NCBI RefSeq assembly: GCF_014656375.1 | Contig: NZ_BNCH01000001.1 | Span: forward strand, 496,001 to 560,000 | Origin: Aliiroseovarius zhejiangensis | GTDB taxonomy: Bacteria; Pseudomonadota; Alphaproteobacteria; Rhodobacterales; Rhodobacteraceae | Direction: 5' to 3' | Length of the DNA: 64,000 nt | Shown: positions 24,418-33,120 of the stretch, one piece after another | Layout of the letters: each line of letters starts with the position of its first letter | Position numbering within the stretch: position 1 is the first letter of the stretch | Made by a program: the position numbers and the translations under genes | The notes under the pieces: generated by a model | Database searches by the model: none | What the model was told of the DNA's origin: nothing | Seen by the model: the letters and a program-made list of their open reading frames with translations, nothing else

Positions 24418-25680
24418 TCAATGCTGACCCGATTTCAGAAGCCCGACCGCCTTCATGCGCAGGTAAAGCCGCTTTCGGGGAATCGCGAGACGTTCCGCCG
24501 CTGCCCCTTTTCGCCCCGCTGTTTCCCTGAGCGTCTGCTCCAGAAGGTCGCGTTCGAAACTCAGCATCGCGTCATCATAGGATTGATGTGCCATCGCGCC
24601 ACTGCGCGACGACGGTTGCAGGTTCATGCCCAAGCCAATGATCATACGTTCCGCCACGTTGCGCAATTCGCGCACATTCCCGGGCCAATCATACTTGCCC
24701 AACGGCGTCAGCATCTCTTTCGTGACGTTCGGAAGCCTCTTTTCATATCGCGCCGCCGCTTCACGCAGGAAGGTTTCCAGCAACAGATAGACATCCCGGC
24801 CGCGTTCCCTGAGCGCCGGCATTTCGACCGTCGCGACATTTACCAGATACAGAAGCTCATCGCTCAGGATGGTTGTAACTTCAGGGGCTTTCAAAGACCC
24901 GGTATAGGACAGGATGACCCGCGGTCGATCCCGTTGGCGCAAGTAATCGGCAAGCTGTGTTTGGGCGGTCATATCCAGCTTGTGAACCGCTCGTACAAAC
25001 AGCGTGTCAGTGTCGGGAGGAACATCGTTCAACACACCAATCAGACCATCGGCATCAACCATGGCGCAATTGATCACGTGAAATCCACCTGATCCTTCTC
25101 CATAATCATGCAGCATCCGGGCGGCCAGCGATTTGCCGGTGCCGGCTTCACCGGACAGTGTGACGGTGACGGGCAACGGGGCCAGGTTCAACAAGGCTTT
25201 GCGACAGGTGCGCATCGCATCGGAACGGCCAACAAGTTGGCTGACCATCCCGCCGCGATGCACCACTCGCCTGCGTAATTTCTTGTTTTCTATGACAAGT
25301 TTCCGGGCATTCAGGGTGCGTCGGATCGTGCTGAGAAGCACATCCGGCTGCACCGGCTTTTCCAGAAAATCATAGGCCCCCGCCTTGATCGCCGCGATGG
25401 CCAATCGCACGTCCCCGTGTCCGGTGATCATGATGAAGGGCACTTCAGGCGCAGCATTTCGCACCGCTTTCAGCACGTCAAACCCATCCATGCCCCCCAT
25501 GCGCACGTCACACAGAATAACTCCGCCCCACTCGGGATCCAGACTGTCCAGCATTGCCCGACCTTCGGCAAACCCACGCGGCGCCAGGCCTTCTTCTTCC
25601 AGAAGTTCACAGGTGGCCTCGCGGAAATCCTGATCGTCATCGACAACATAGATGTCATGCGTGTCGTGTTTCATCTTCAT
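24418..25680 (-). CDS. PgtA-like response regulator with degenerate AAA+ domain
   Basis: A 420-residue NtrC-family regulator. The receiver domain (about 8-125) has the acidic pocket DDD, phosphoacceptor D58 (LCDVRMGG) and K108 (EKPV). The AAA+ domain has Walker A GEAGTGKS at 177-184 and PGNVRELRN near 340. The GAFTGA loop that contacts sigma-54 is missing: the region between Walker A and the later block is short. It therefore probably acts on sigma-70 promoters, as PgtA and TyrR do. A Fis-type HTH closes the protein (AAERLAIPRKRLYLRMKAVG). It overlaps the kinase gene by 26 bases. Confidence 0.88.
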   Translation of the reverse strand: MKMKHDTHDIYVVDDDQDFREATCELLEEEGLAPRGFAEGRAMLDSLDPEWGGVILCDVRMGGMDGFDVLKAVRNAAPEVPFIMITGHGDVRLAIAAIKAGAYDFLEKPVQPDVLLSTIRRTLNARKLVIENKKLRRRVVHRGGMVSQLVGRSDAMRTCRKALLNLAPLPVTVTLSGEAGTGKSLAARMLHDYGEGSGGFHVINCAMVDADGLIGVLNDVPPDTDTLFVRAVHKLDMTAQTQLADYLRQRDRPRVILSYTGSLKAPEVTTILSDELLYLVNVATVEMPALRERGRDVYLLLETFLREAAARYEKRLPNVTKEMLTPLGKYDWPGNVRELRNVAERMIIGLGMNLQPSSRSGAMAHQSYDDAMLSFERDLLEQTLRETAGRKGAAAERLAIPRKRLYLRMKAVGLLKSGQH

Positions 25681-27634
25681 CCTCTCCCCGCGGCAGCGTC
25701 ACTGTCGCCCGCGTCCCGACATCCGCGCGAGGGCCAAGCGACAATGTCCCGTTCATCCCGGTGATAATGTTGAACGAGATCGACAAACCAAGCCCCAGCC
25801 CCGCGCCCGGCTCTTTGGTGGTTACAAAGGGATCAAAGGCGCGTTCAGGCGCCAGATCACCCAAACCGATCCCGGTGTCGACGACCGAGAAGGTCAGCAT
25901 ACCCTGCCCGCCATCCTCTTTTCGGATCGTGATTGTGCCCGGCTGTTCGGTGGCGGCAATCGCATCACAGGAGTTGGACAGAAGATTGACCAGAACCTGC
26001 TCGATCAGGATCGCATCCCCGACCACGACGGCTTGTTCCAGCTTTGGGTCGATTTCGACGGTTATCCGATGATCTGCCATCTGCGCGTGCAACAGTTCCT
26101 GAGCATTGCGCAGCGAACGTGCCAATGAAACGTGTTCACGCAAATACTCGGACCGTCGGGCAAATTTTCGCAAATGCGAGATGATGCGCTCCATCCGCGT
26201 TACCAGGTCGTCGATCTTGCCAATCTGTGCCGCCTGCCGCACAGCGTCACCTTTTTCGATGGCAGTTTGCAACAGGTGAAGGCGTTGCCGGATCGCCCCA
26301 AGCGGTTGGTTCAACTCGTGCCCGATCCCGGCAGAGAGGTTGCCCAGCGCCGCCATCTTGCCCGCCTGTACAAGTTCGCTTTGGGTTTGGCGCAGATCAC
26401 GGATCGCCTGATCCCGTTCAACCACCGAATTCTCAAAAGCGGTCACCGCCGATGCCAGACCGGCGATTTCATCGTTGCGGACCGGAAGATCGTCCAGCGC
26501 CGGACGCCCGCCTTCGGCGATCTGGCGCATCGCGCTGGTCAACCGTTCCATAGGTCGGATGATCGACGGGCGAACGTAATAAAACAGGATCGAAAGCCCA
26601 CCTGCCGCCGCCAGGATCGTCAGCACCATCAACAGCCGCATGGTGAACGTTGCGTTCTTCAGGAACCCATCACTGATCGACAGGATAGCATTGCGCTGGA
26701 TTTCAGCCTCGATCAGCAATTGTCCCTGCATGTGGTTCAACAAGTCCAGAACGGATTCAAGCTGGTTGCCCAGCTGGTCGCGCGTTGCGTGCCAATCCCG
26801 TCGAACCTGCACAACTCCGCTTGGATGGGTGGTCACGCGGGCCAAGGTGACAGCCGCCTGCCGAAGAAAAAGATACTCGGCCTTGGGCGGCAGTGTTTCG
26901 ATACTCGCGTTTACCCGTGCCAAGGCATCCGCCACCAGGTTTTCAAATTGCCTGAGCTGCGCCAGAGATTGACTGGTCGAAATCTGGATGGCCAGCGTTG
27001 TCGCCGTGGCGGTGTCATTCCCGATATTTGAGAAGGTCGTTTGCAGCCGCAGTTCCGCGGCCAGCACACCCGCCATCTGACGCCGTATCAAGGGGTCTGG
27101 TTCGTCGATCATCCGGCGCGTCAACACTTCGATATTGAAAGCAAAATCCGCCATGACGGCGGCTGCCTCGTCCTGGATATCGGCGTTCAGCCACCGCAAC
27201 TGGTCGATTTGGGTCAACAGGCTGGTTTCAATTTGCGCGACCTTTTCGACGCTACGGATCACCAGCGCCAACTGGTGTTGCAACGCCTCGGCGTCCTGCC
27301 GGGTGATCGCGGTGTCAAAACCGTCGTCAATGAACTCTCTCAGCTCGGCAATCGAGGTTCGGAGCTTCTTGTCCAGCACAGCCGAGCCCTCTGACCGATC
27401 CGACAATATACGATTGCTCAACATCGCCAGATCAGCTGTCTGGGCGGACAGTCGGGTGGTTCGGGTCAGTTTCGGCACCTGCGTTGTTCCAAGATCCGTC
27501 ACCACTGAACGGGCGCTGCCCAACCAATAGAAGGATACCCCCAACACGATCCATGTCAGCAGGATTGCAGCCAGCACCATCAGGAACAGGCGCGTCCAGA
27601 TACGAGGGGCGATATGATCCCACAGCCGTCTCAC
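25655..27634 (-). CDS. PgtB-like sensor histidine kinase
   Basis: A 659-residue membrane kinase. One helix lies at about 14-35, and a long periplasmic helical domain runs to about 320. A second helix (about 330-352) follows, then a HAMP-like linker and a DctB/NtrB-type dimerisation domain with the phosphoacceptor histidine in GIGHELNQPLGAI, near 436. The catalytic domain is intact, with NLLSNSCDAI, VDTGIGL and GLGLGLS. Size and layout fit PgtB of the Salmonella phosphoglycerate system. The start overlaps the stop of the periplasmic partner by four bases (ATGA), so the two proteins are made together. Confidence 0.88.
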   Translation of the reverse strand: MRRLWDHIAPRIWTRLFLMVLAAILLTWIVLGVSFYWLGSARSVVTDLGTTQVPKLTRTTRLSAQTADLAMLSNRILSDRSEGSAVLDKKLRTSIAELREFIDDGFDTAITRQDAEALQHQLALVIRSVEKVAQIETSLLTQIDQLRWLNADIQDEAAAVMADFAFNIEVLTRRMIDEPDPLIRRQMAGVLAAELRLQTTFSNIGNDTATATTLAIQISTSQSLAQLRQFENLVADALARVNASIETLPPKAEYLFLRQAAVTLARVTTHPSGVVQVRRDWHATRDQLGNQLESVLDLLNHMQGQLLIEAEIQRNAILSISDGFLKNATFTMRLLMVLTILAAAGGLSILFYYVRPSIIRPMERLTSAMRQIAEGGRPALDDLPVRNDEIAGLASAVTAFENSVVERDQAIRDLRQTQSELVQAGKMAALGNLSAGIGHELNQPLGAIRQRLHLLQTAIEKGDAVRQAAQIGKIDDLVTRMERIISHLRKFARRSEYLREHVSLARSLRNAQELLHAQMADHRITVEIDPKLEQAVVVGDAILIEQVLVNLLSNSCDAIAATEQPGTITIRKEDGGQGMLTFSVVDTGIGLGDLAPERAFDPFVTTKEPGAGLGLGLSISFNIITGMNGTLSLGPRADVGTRATVTLPRGEDEDETRHA

Positions 27635-28875
27635 TGCGACGCTTGTTGTTCAAGCCTGCGCAAGGCCTGATCCGCCTGCACAAGCTGCGCCGCCGTGCGC
27701 GCCCGCCACATCCGCACCAATTCCCGCTCCGACGCGCCGGACCCCGATTGCAGTTTGGATTGATCCTCGTCCTGTCGTTGCAGGCTGGCTTTCAACGCTT
27801 CATCTTCTGACACAGGGACCGCCGTCAGAAGCAACCGAGGCGCAATCAGGTCACTGGGCGACACCTTACCGTCCAGAGCGTGAAAGCGACGCCACAGGTT
27901 TCGCCTTTCGACCAGACGATCTGTAATCAGAATATCGAACAATGTGTTCACCGACCAATAGCGATTGGAGGACTGCCGCGCATCATAGTCGAACCACGCA
28001 AGCTTCAACGCGTCGATCACATCCGGTGGCAGTTGTTCTTCTACTTCGGCACGCAGGTCGGGATCGAAGGGGATGCGTGAAATCTCAGGTTCCAATAGGG
28101 TGATTTGCCCTTCCCGCGACAACAGCATCCGCACAAACTCGCAGGCCTTGTGCGGTGCCTGCCCCCCCCTGAGAATGCCGACGCGTGCAGCCGCCAGAAC
28201 AATCGGTCGACCATAGCGGAAATCCAGCTTGTCGGACTTGGATTGGGACAGAAAGTCGATGGTCAGGCCAATCTGAAACCGTTCGTTGATCAATCCATCC
28301 GGCACCCCATAGCTGCGCGCGGTCAGGGTGGACAGGTTGCCTGACAGTTCCAGCAGAAAGCGCCACCCTTCTTCCCAACCGCGCACCAGCAGAATTTGTT
28401 CAACCAGCATGTGCGTTGAGCCTGATCGTGCCGGGCGCGCCATCGCGATCTTGTCCCGATAAAGGGGGCGCAACAGGTCGTTCCAGTTCGCAGGCATGAA
28501 CAAGGTGCTGTCAGAACGCCGCGCCCACCCAACCGAAGACAGTGCAAAAGGAGCCACTGACGCCGCGCCCTTTGCGCCACATATACCCGCTTGAGCAAAA
28601 GCGTCGTTGCGTTGCAACAACTCGAATGCTTCGGGTGAAGAGGACCAGAAGACGTCAAACCCCCGGATATTGCCGCGCAGGATCTCGTCGATTGCGGCCA
28701 CGGTGTTCTTGTTCAAAACCCGGATCTCGGTTGTGGGGTCGCGCGCATCCCACATTTTCGTATAGGCCGCCGAAAACTCAGGTGGAAAGGATGTCAGCAC
28801 CCGCAGTTCCTGTGCAGACGCCGGGCGTGTGCACAAAAGGGCAAGCATCATCAAGGCAAATCTCAGATATTGCAT
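27631..28875 (-). CDS. PgtC-like periplasmic sensory binding protein
   Basis: A 414-residue exported protein (signal peptide about 1-21, ending PASA). It is related to ABC solute-binding proteins but lies in one operon with a histidine kinase and regulator, like PgtC, which tells PgtB about external phosphoglycerate. It shares with the transport binding protein the motifs LTSFPPEF, EIRVLNKNT, ARPARSGSTHM, SYGVPDG and LLSREGQITLL. It ends in a helical tail of about 80 residues (ALKASLQRQDEDQSKLQ). The role as ligand sensor is inferred from operon and family. Confidence 0.85.
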   Translation of the reverse strand: MQYLRFALMMLALLCTRPASAQELRVLTSFPPEFSAAYTKMWDARDPTTEIRVLNKNTVAAIDEILRGNIRGFDVFWSSSPEAFELLQRNDAFAQAGICGAKGAASVAPFALSSVGWARRSDSTLFMPANWNDLLRPLYRDKIAMARPARSGSTHMLVEQILLVRGWEEGWRFLLELSGNLSTLTARSYGVPDGLINERFQIGLTIDFLSQSKSDKLDFRYGRPIVLAAARVGILRGGQAPHKACEFVRMLLSREGQITLLEPEISRIPFDPDLRAEVEEQLPPDVIDALKLAWFDYDARQSSNRYWSVNTLFDILITDRLVERRNLWRRFHALDGKVSPSDLIAPRLLLTAVPVSEDEALKASLQRQDEDQSKLQSGSGASERELVRMWRARTAAQLVQADQALRRLEQQASQ

Positions 28876-28933
28876 GGCCCAAGATTACGCGTTGCGCGGA
28901 AAAAGAAAGCCTGGCAAGAAGAAATCAACGAAA

Positions 28934-28951
28934 TGGGTCACTTTTGACACA
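28934..28951. promoter_or_regulatory. Candidate operator upstream of the PgtCBA-like sensor operon
   Basis: TGGGTCACTTTTGACACA, 58 bases ahead of the sensory binding protein start. Sixteen of its 18 bases agree with the copy at 24391-24408. The half-sites TGnGTCA / TGACnCA are conserved in both. Confidence 0.6.
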
Positions 28952-28959
28952 TGCCAATC

Positions 28960-29703
28960 TGGAAGCAACGCCCGACTGTCGGCCGGCCGTCCAGGCCTTG
29001 TTGTCAGGAACATCCAGAACGCAATGCAGCTCAGGGAATACCGTGTCTGATAAAACGCGAAATGGCGCATGACAGGGACTGCATTCAACACCCAGTTATT
29101 GCAACGACCGCTTCACCCCTGGCATCCCGCCCGTCCGAAACAGGATTGCCACGCATTCCCACCCGACCCCGTGGGCCATGACTATCTTGCACGCTCTCAA
29201 GAACTCCAGATCGTCTCGTGCCAAGTGTTGACTGCAGAGCCGATGGAGCGCACTGACACCATCGTCGCGATCGCAAAGGCTGCCTCCGCCATTGCCACAC
29301 TGTTCGCAAATCGCTCGACAACGCTGGGAATCGAACACGTTGCTCTGGGCGGCAGTATTTGACTGGCAATTGAGCTTGCAGACCAAGATCGCGTCATCTT
29401 GCTTAGGAACTCGAGCTGTTGCGCCCCACCAATCACACCGCGATCTCGCCCACGGCGGTGTCCTAATGGGGGCTTTGATGCATCGGGCGACGGACAATTC
29501 ACAAGGTTCGTTAACCTGTCTTCCGAGATTTTGGGGGGACAAGACCCCGACAAACCGCAACGATCACCTGTGAACTTTCAGTTTCTCGAGATAATGGCGG
29601 AGGGGATGGGCCTGACGTCCAACCTTCTCTGACATTGCAAGCTCTCGAAAGAAGTTGCGGAACCCATGGCATGTGGAAGTCTTGCTGGAGCCCAAACCAC
29701 CGC
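28960..29703. other. Long stretch without a recognisable gene
   Basis: About 740 bases between the PgtC-like gene and the 29704 gene hold only short, mutually overlapping frames in both directions, without clear ribosome-binding sites or domains. The composition looks less coding-like than its neighbours. It may be decayed coding sequence or the left edge of the island that follows. I see no tRNA, clear repeat or insertion-sequence end in it. Confidence 0.5.
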
Positions 29704-30270
29704 TCAGCGCCCCGCGGCGCGCATCCACACTGTCCGACGGGCCTCGACCGGGGTGCCGTGGACGACCGAATCGATTTCCATGACGCCATAGAGCGTCGAC
29801 CAGTCCATCGCCATCATGCGGTAGGTGAAGTTCATCTGAACGCCATCGATGACCGCGGTGGTGGTTCCGATCAGCCGTGGCAGTTCGAGTTGCGAGCACC
29901 CTGCCGTCAACGCCACCTCATCGGGGCTCAGCAACGGCTCCGGAATCGCGGGATTGTCGGTTTCGACAGTCCACCGGGGCTCATCCGCAAGCTGCAGGAC
30001 CAGCGGCGCCTGCGCTTCGGGATGGGTCGCCTGAAGCGTGTCGCCCAATTGCCAGATGGTGATGGTCTCGACCTCGCCATCGCCGGGAAATGGCAGGATC
30101 ATGCCGCCCATCGCGGCATAGCCCGCCTGATGCTCGATCAGCCAGTCGCCGGTGAAAACCTCCTGGATGCGCGGCCAGTCTCCCTGACCGGAGGTTCCGC
30201 AGAGCGGTTGGTCTTCGGCGGCTGCAGGTGAGGCTAGCAAGGCCACGACGAATACTGCACCAGCCCTCAT
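29704..30270 (-). CDS. Secreted hypothetical protein
   Basis: A 188-residue exported protein with a signal peptide ending ASPAAA near residue 17. The mature part has two cysteines (LCGTSGQGDWPRIQEVFTGD and TAGCSQLEL) and looks beta-rich: GEVETITIWQLGD, MNFTYRMMAMDWSTLYGVME. The block WLIEHQAGYAAMGGMILPFP recalls small lipid-binding or lipocalin-like proteins, but I cannot assign it. ATG 30270 has AAAGGATATCAC ahead of it. It is the last gene of the minus-strand run from 33602. Confidence 0.75.
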   Translation of the reverse strand: MRAGAVFVVALLASPAAAEDQPLCGTSGQGDWPRIQEVFTGDWLIEHQAGYAAMGGMILPFPGDGEVETITIWQLGDTLQATHPEAQAPLVLQLADEPRWTVETDNPAIPEPLLSPDEVALTAGCSQLELPRLIGTTTAVIDGVQMNFTYRMMAMDWSTLYGVMEIDSVVHGTPVEARRTVWMRAAGR

Positions 30271-30304
30271 GTGATATCCTTTCATATTCGACGCCCTTTT
30301 GCCT

Positions 30305-30775
30305 TCACCGGCAGCCAGCGGTGGTCAGCCGGAACGCGCCTGTATCCGACAGCTCCGCCCGTCCTTCGGCCATCAGCGCCTCGCCGATCTCGCGGAACTC
30401 TTCGTCGGCCAGTCCCAATCCGTCGAGTATCTCGTTGATGTTCGAGCGGTCCACGGTGCAGCCGGCGGCCTCAATCGTGGCGACGGTGCGTTTGGTGGGA
30501 GTTGCTCCGGCTATGGTGCAGCCGGGGGTCGTCAACCGAAAGACTCCCATTTGGGACACATCGGCCAGACCGTCGGCGACAAGTCCCTCCCCGATTACGC
30601 GGAATTCCGCGTCGCTCAACCCGAGGCCGTCCAGAACATCGTTGACGTTGGAGCCGTCGACGACACAGCCGGCTGCCTCGATCGCGGCGACGGTGCGTTC
30701 CCTCGCCGTTTCGGCGAGAGCGGGGGGTGCGATGCACGCAACGCAAAAGGCAAGTGGAATCAATTTTGTTCTCAT
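30305..30775 (-). CDS. Secreted protein with two tandem cysteine-containing repeats
   Basis: A 156-residue exported protein (signal peptide about 1-21). The mature protein is two near-identical repeats of about 60 residues: RTVAAIEAAGCVVDGSNVND... and RTVATIEAAGCTVDRSNINE.... Each continues with LDGLGL(S/A)D(A/E)EFR and ends FRLTTxGC. Each repeat carries two cysteines, one in AAGC and one in TxGC, which could form one disulfide per repeat in the periplasm. I recognise no named domain. It follows the response-regulator gene by about 50 bases on the same strand. Confidence 0.8.
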   Translation of the reverse strand: MRTKLIPLAFCVACIAPPALAETARERTVAAIEAAGCVVDGSNVNDVLDGLGLSDAEFRVIGEGLVADGLADVSQMGVFRLTTPGCTIAGATPTKRTVATIEAAGCTVDRSNINEILDGLGLADEEFREIGEALMAEGRAELSDTGAFRLTTAGCR

Positions 30776-30826
30776 TCTGGATGTCTCCTCGGTGTCATCG
30801 GGTTTCAGCCGGTTTCAGCGCGCCGA

Positions 30827-31789
30827 TCATGGATCGCTCCACGTCATCGGCATCGACAGGATCAGGGCCATCAGATCGGCCTGGCGGCGGGTACCGGTCT
30901 TGTCGAAGACGTTGCGCAGGTGAAAGGCGACGGTGTTGGGCGAGACGCCCAACCGTGCAGCGACCTGATCGCGCCGAAGCCCTTCGGCGACAAGGCGGGC
31001 GACGTTTGCCTCGGTCGGCGTCAGATCGAACAGCTGCCGCAGAACCGCAGGGTCGAGCGCTTCTTGGCGGTCGGGATCGCTGAGCGTGAGCATTGCGACG
31101 GCGTCCCGCGTCGGGCCCGCACCAAACGGACGGCCCAGCACCATCACGCGGCGCGCATGATCCTCCAGCCACAAGGCAGCGCCGCCTTCGCTGCCTGACA
31201 GGATCCGCGCGATCAGCGCGGTCAACCTGCGGCCGCCCTCGCCCGTCCCGGCCACACGCGGCTCAAGTGTGATGCCGGCAACCCGTGCCAGGTCCCGTGC
31301 CGCGCGATTGGCATGTCGCACGTTGCCTTCCGCGTCCAGCAGCACGACCCCGACCGTCAAGCGGTCCAACGCGTCTGTTTCCGCCTCACGCCCGCCCGCA
31401 GACCGTAGGCGGGCCACCTGGTCGAGACGGGCCGCGATCATCGCCCGCAAAAGATCGTAGTCGATGGGCTTTGTGAGATAGTCGTCTGCCCCCGCCCTGC
31501 GGCCCTCGATCATCTGCTCGCGCGACGAAAGGGCGGTCAGGAACACGAAGGGGATACCATTCAGCTCGGGCCGGGCGGACCGTAGATGGGCCAACAAGGC
31601 GCGGCCGTCTATTCCTGGCATGACAATATCGCAAAGGATGAGATCGGGGCGCGGGTCGTCGAGCCGTTCGAGAGCGTCGCGGGCATCAGCCGCCTGGATG
31701 ACCTCATAGCCCGCCTCGCCCAGTTCGGCGGCGATATCGTCTCGCAGCGAAGGCTCGTCTTCGATGCACAGGATCAGGGGGGCGTTCAT
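30827..31789 (-). CDS. LuxR-type response regulator with central PAS-like domain
   Basis: A 320-residue regulator. The receiver (about 4-120) has the acidic pair EDE, phosphoacceptor D54 (LCDIVMPG) and K107 (TKPID). The middle part (about 140-245) resembles a PAS domain (LTVGVVLLDAEGNVRHANRAA). The C-terminal LuxR helix-turn-helix covers about 255-315 (LTPTEANVARLVAEGLRRDQVAARLGVSPNT in two stretches). Its ATG overlaps the kinase stop (ATGA), so kinase and regulator are coupled. The probable targets are the divergent secreted-protein operons. Confidence 0.92.
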   Translation of the reverse strand: MNAPLILCIEDEPSLRDDIAAELGEAGYEVIQAADARDALERLDDPRPDLILCDIVMPGIDGRALLAHLRSARPELNGIPFVFLTALSSREQMIEGRRAGADDYLTKPIDYDLLRAMIAARLDQVARLRSAGGREAETDALDRLTVGVVLLDAEGNVRHANRAARDLARVAGITLEPRVAGTGEGGRRLTALIARILSGSEGGAALWLEDHARRVMVLGRPFGAGPTRDAVAMLTLSDPDRQEALDPAVLRQLFDLTPTEANVARLVAEGLRRDQVAARLGVSPNTVAFHLRNVFDKTGTRRQADLMALILSMPMTWSDP

Positions 31790-33120
31790 GTCGTCACCGC
31801 GCCGGGAAGGATCAGCCGCGCGACCAGCCCACCGCCCGCACGCGGGGCAAGGGTCACGTCGCCGTCCTGGAGCCGCGCGAGATGACGGGCGAGCGGCAGC
31901 CCCAGACCCGAACCCGGCAGATCGCGATGACGTGCCCCGCGCGCGAAGTCCTCGAAGGCAACAGCCAGTTCTTCCGGTGTCATCCCCGGACCCCGGTCAC
32001 TGATGTCGCAGACGGCCAATTCGCCGTCCTGCATCGGCCTCACGTCGATATCGCTGCCGGGCGGCGAGTAGAGAAAGGCGTTTCGCAGGAGGTTTGCGAG
32101 GATCTCACCGGTAAGGACCGGATCGCAGATTGCGGTGACCGGCCGGTTGCCGCTTCCGAGGATCACCCGGCCGGTCTTCAGCGCTCTGGCCGATTCGTGC
32201 AGATCTTCAATGGCGGCGGCCGCGATCCTGTCCAAATCATGACAGGCCAGGTCCGGTTCGACAGCGCCCCGATCGACCCGCGCCATGAGAAGTGCCGTAT
32301 CAGTCAGCCGGACAAGACGCGCCACCGCCTCTCGCGAAACTTCCGCCTTGGCGCGAATGATCTCGGGCGACGGCGGGTTGCCCGGTCGCGTCAGCCGATG
32401 CATCGCGCTGTCGATCACGGCGAGCGGCGTGCGCACCTGATGCGCGATCAGGTCGCTGAAGCGTCGGTAGCCTTCGGAGGTCCGCCTTTCCTGGTCGAGG
32501 TCGCGCTCCAGTTGCTTGGCGCGGAGCTGGTCCATCGTGGAGCGGATCAATCGTCTTTCGCGGTCGATCAGCAGTGCGGCCAATACCGTTCCGGAAATCA
32601 AGGCTCCCAACACGGTCGCCAGCGCCAGAAGGTGCAATCGGCCCAAACTGTCCAGGCGTTCGGACTGGATCTGCCATTCGCGCGACATGACCCTGCTCGC
32701 CTTGCCCCGCAGGGCTGTCGACAAGGCCGCCACATGTGCCGCCAGTGCCGCCCGGTCGCCGCCCTCGGCCGGATCAAGGGCCAGCAACCCGTCGCGCCAG
32801 CCCATCAGGCCCTCGGCCAGCCCGGCCTCGCTCAGGAACCGCCATTGTGGCCCGTCGCGCAGCAGGTTCAGCCGCGACACAAGAAGATCGAAGCGAAGCT
32901 GAACCTCGGCCGGGTCCGCGTCGCTTGACAGGGCCGCGGCAAGGTTCAGCGCCTCGATCTGGGTCTGACCGAATATCCAGGTCATGTTCTCGGTCGCGGA
33001 GATCTGCATCTGCCGCTCGATGCGCACGATGTTGACTGCGGCGACGGTTAGAAGGCCGATACAGGCAAGGATCAGCGCGGCAAGTCCGCCATAGCGCAAA
33101 GGCCTGGTAAGCCGCATCAT
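31786..33120 (-). CDS. Sensor histidine kinase
   Basis: A 444-residue membrane kinase with helices at about 11-31 and 163-186 and a periplasmic domain of about 130 residues between them. The phosphoacceptor is H227 in LIAHQVRTPLAV, of the HisKA type. The catalytic domain is complete: NLLRNAFLYSP (N box), DRGPGM and GSGLGLPLA. The start codon overlaps the stop of the sulfite-oxidase-fold protein (ATGA at 33120-33117). This predicts that the periplasmic protein is the ligand-binding partner of this kinase. Confidence 0.92.
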   Translation of the reverse strand: MMRLTRPLRYGGLAALILACIGLLTVAAVNIVRIERQMQISATENMTWIFGQTQIEALNLAAALSSDADPAEVQLRFDLLVSRLNLLRDGPQWRFLSEAGLAEGLMGWRDGLLALDPAEGGDRAALAAHVAALSTALRGKASRVMSREWQIQSERLDSLGRLHLLALATVLGALISGTVLAALLIDRERRLIRSTMDQLRAKQLERDLDQERRTSEGYRRFSDLIAHQVRTPLAVIDSAMHRLTRPGNPPSPEIIRAKAEVSREAVARLVRLTDTALLMARVDRGAVEPDLACHDLDRIAAAAIEDLHESARALKTGRVILGSGNRPVTAICDPVLTGEILANLLRNAFLYSPPGSDIDVRPMQDGELAVCDISDRGPGMTPEELAVAFEDFARGARHRDLPGSGLGLPLARHLARLQDGDVTLAPRAGGGLVARLILPGAVTT

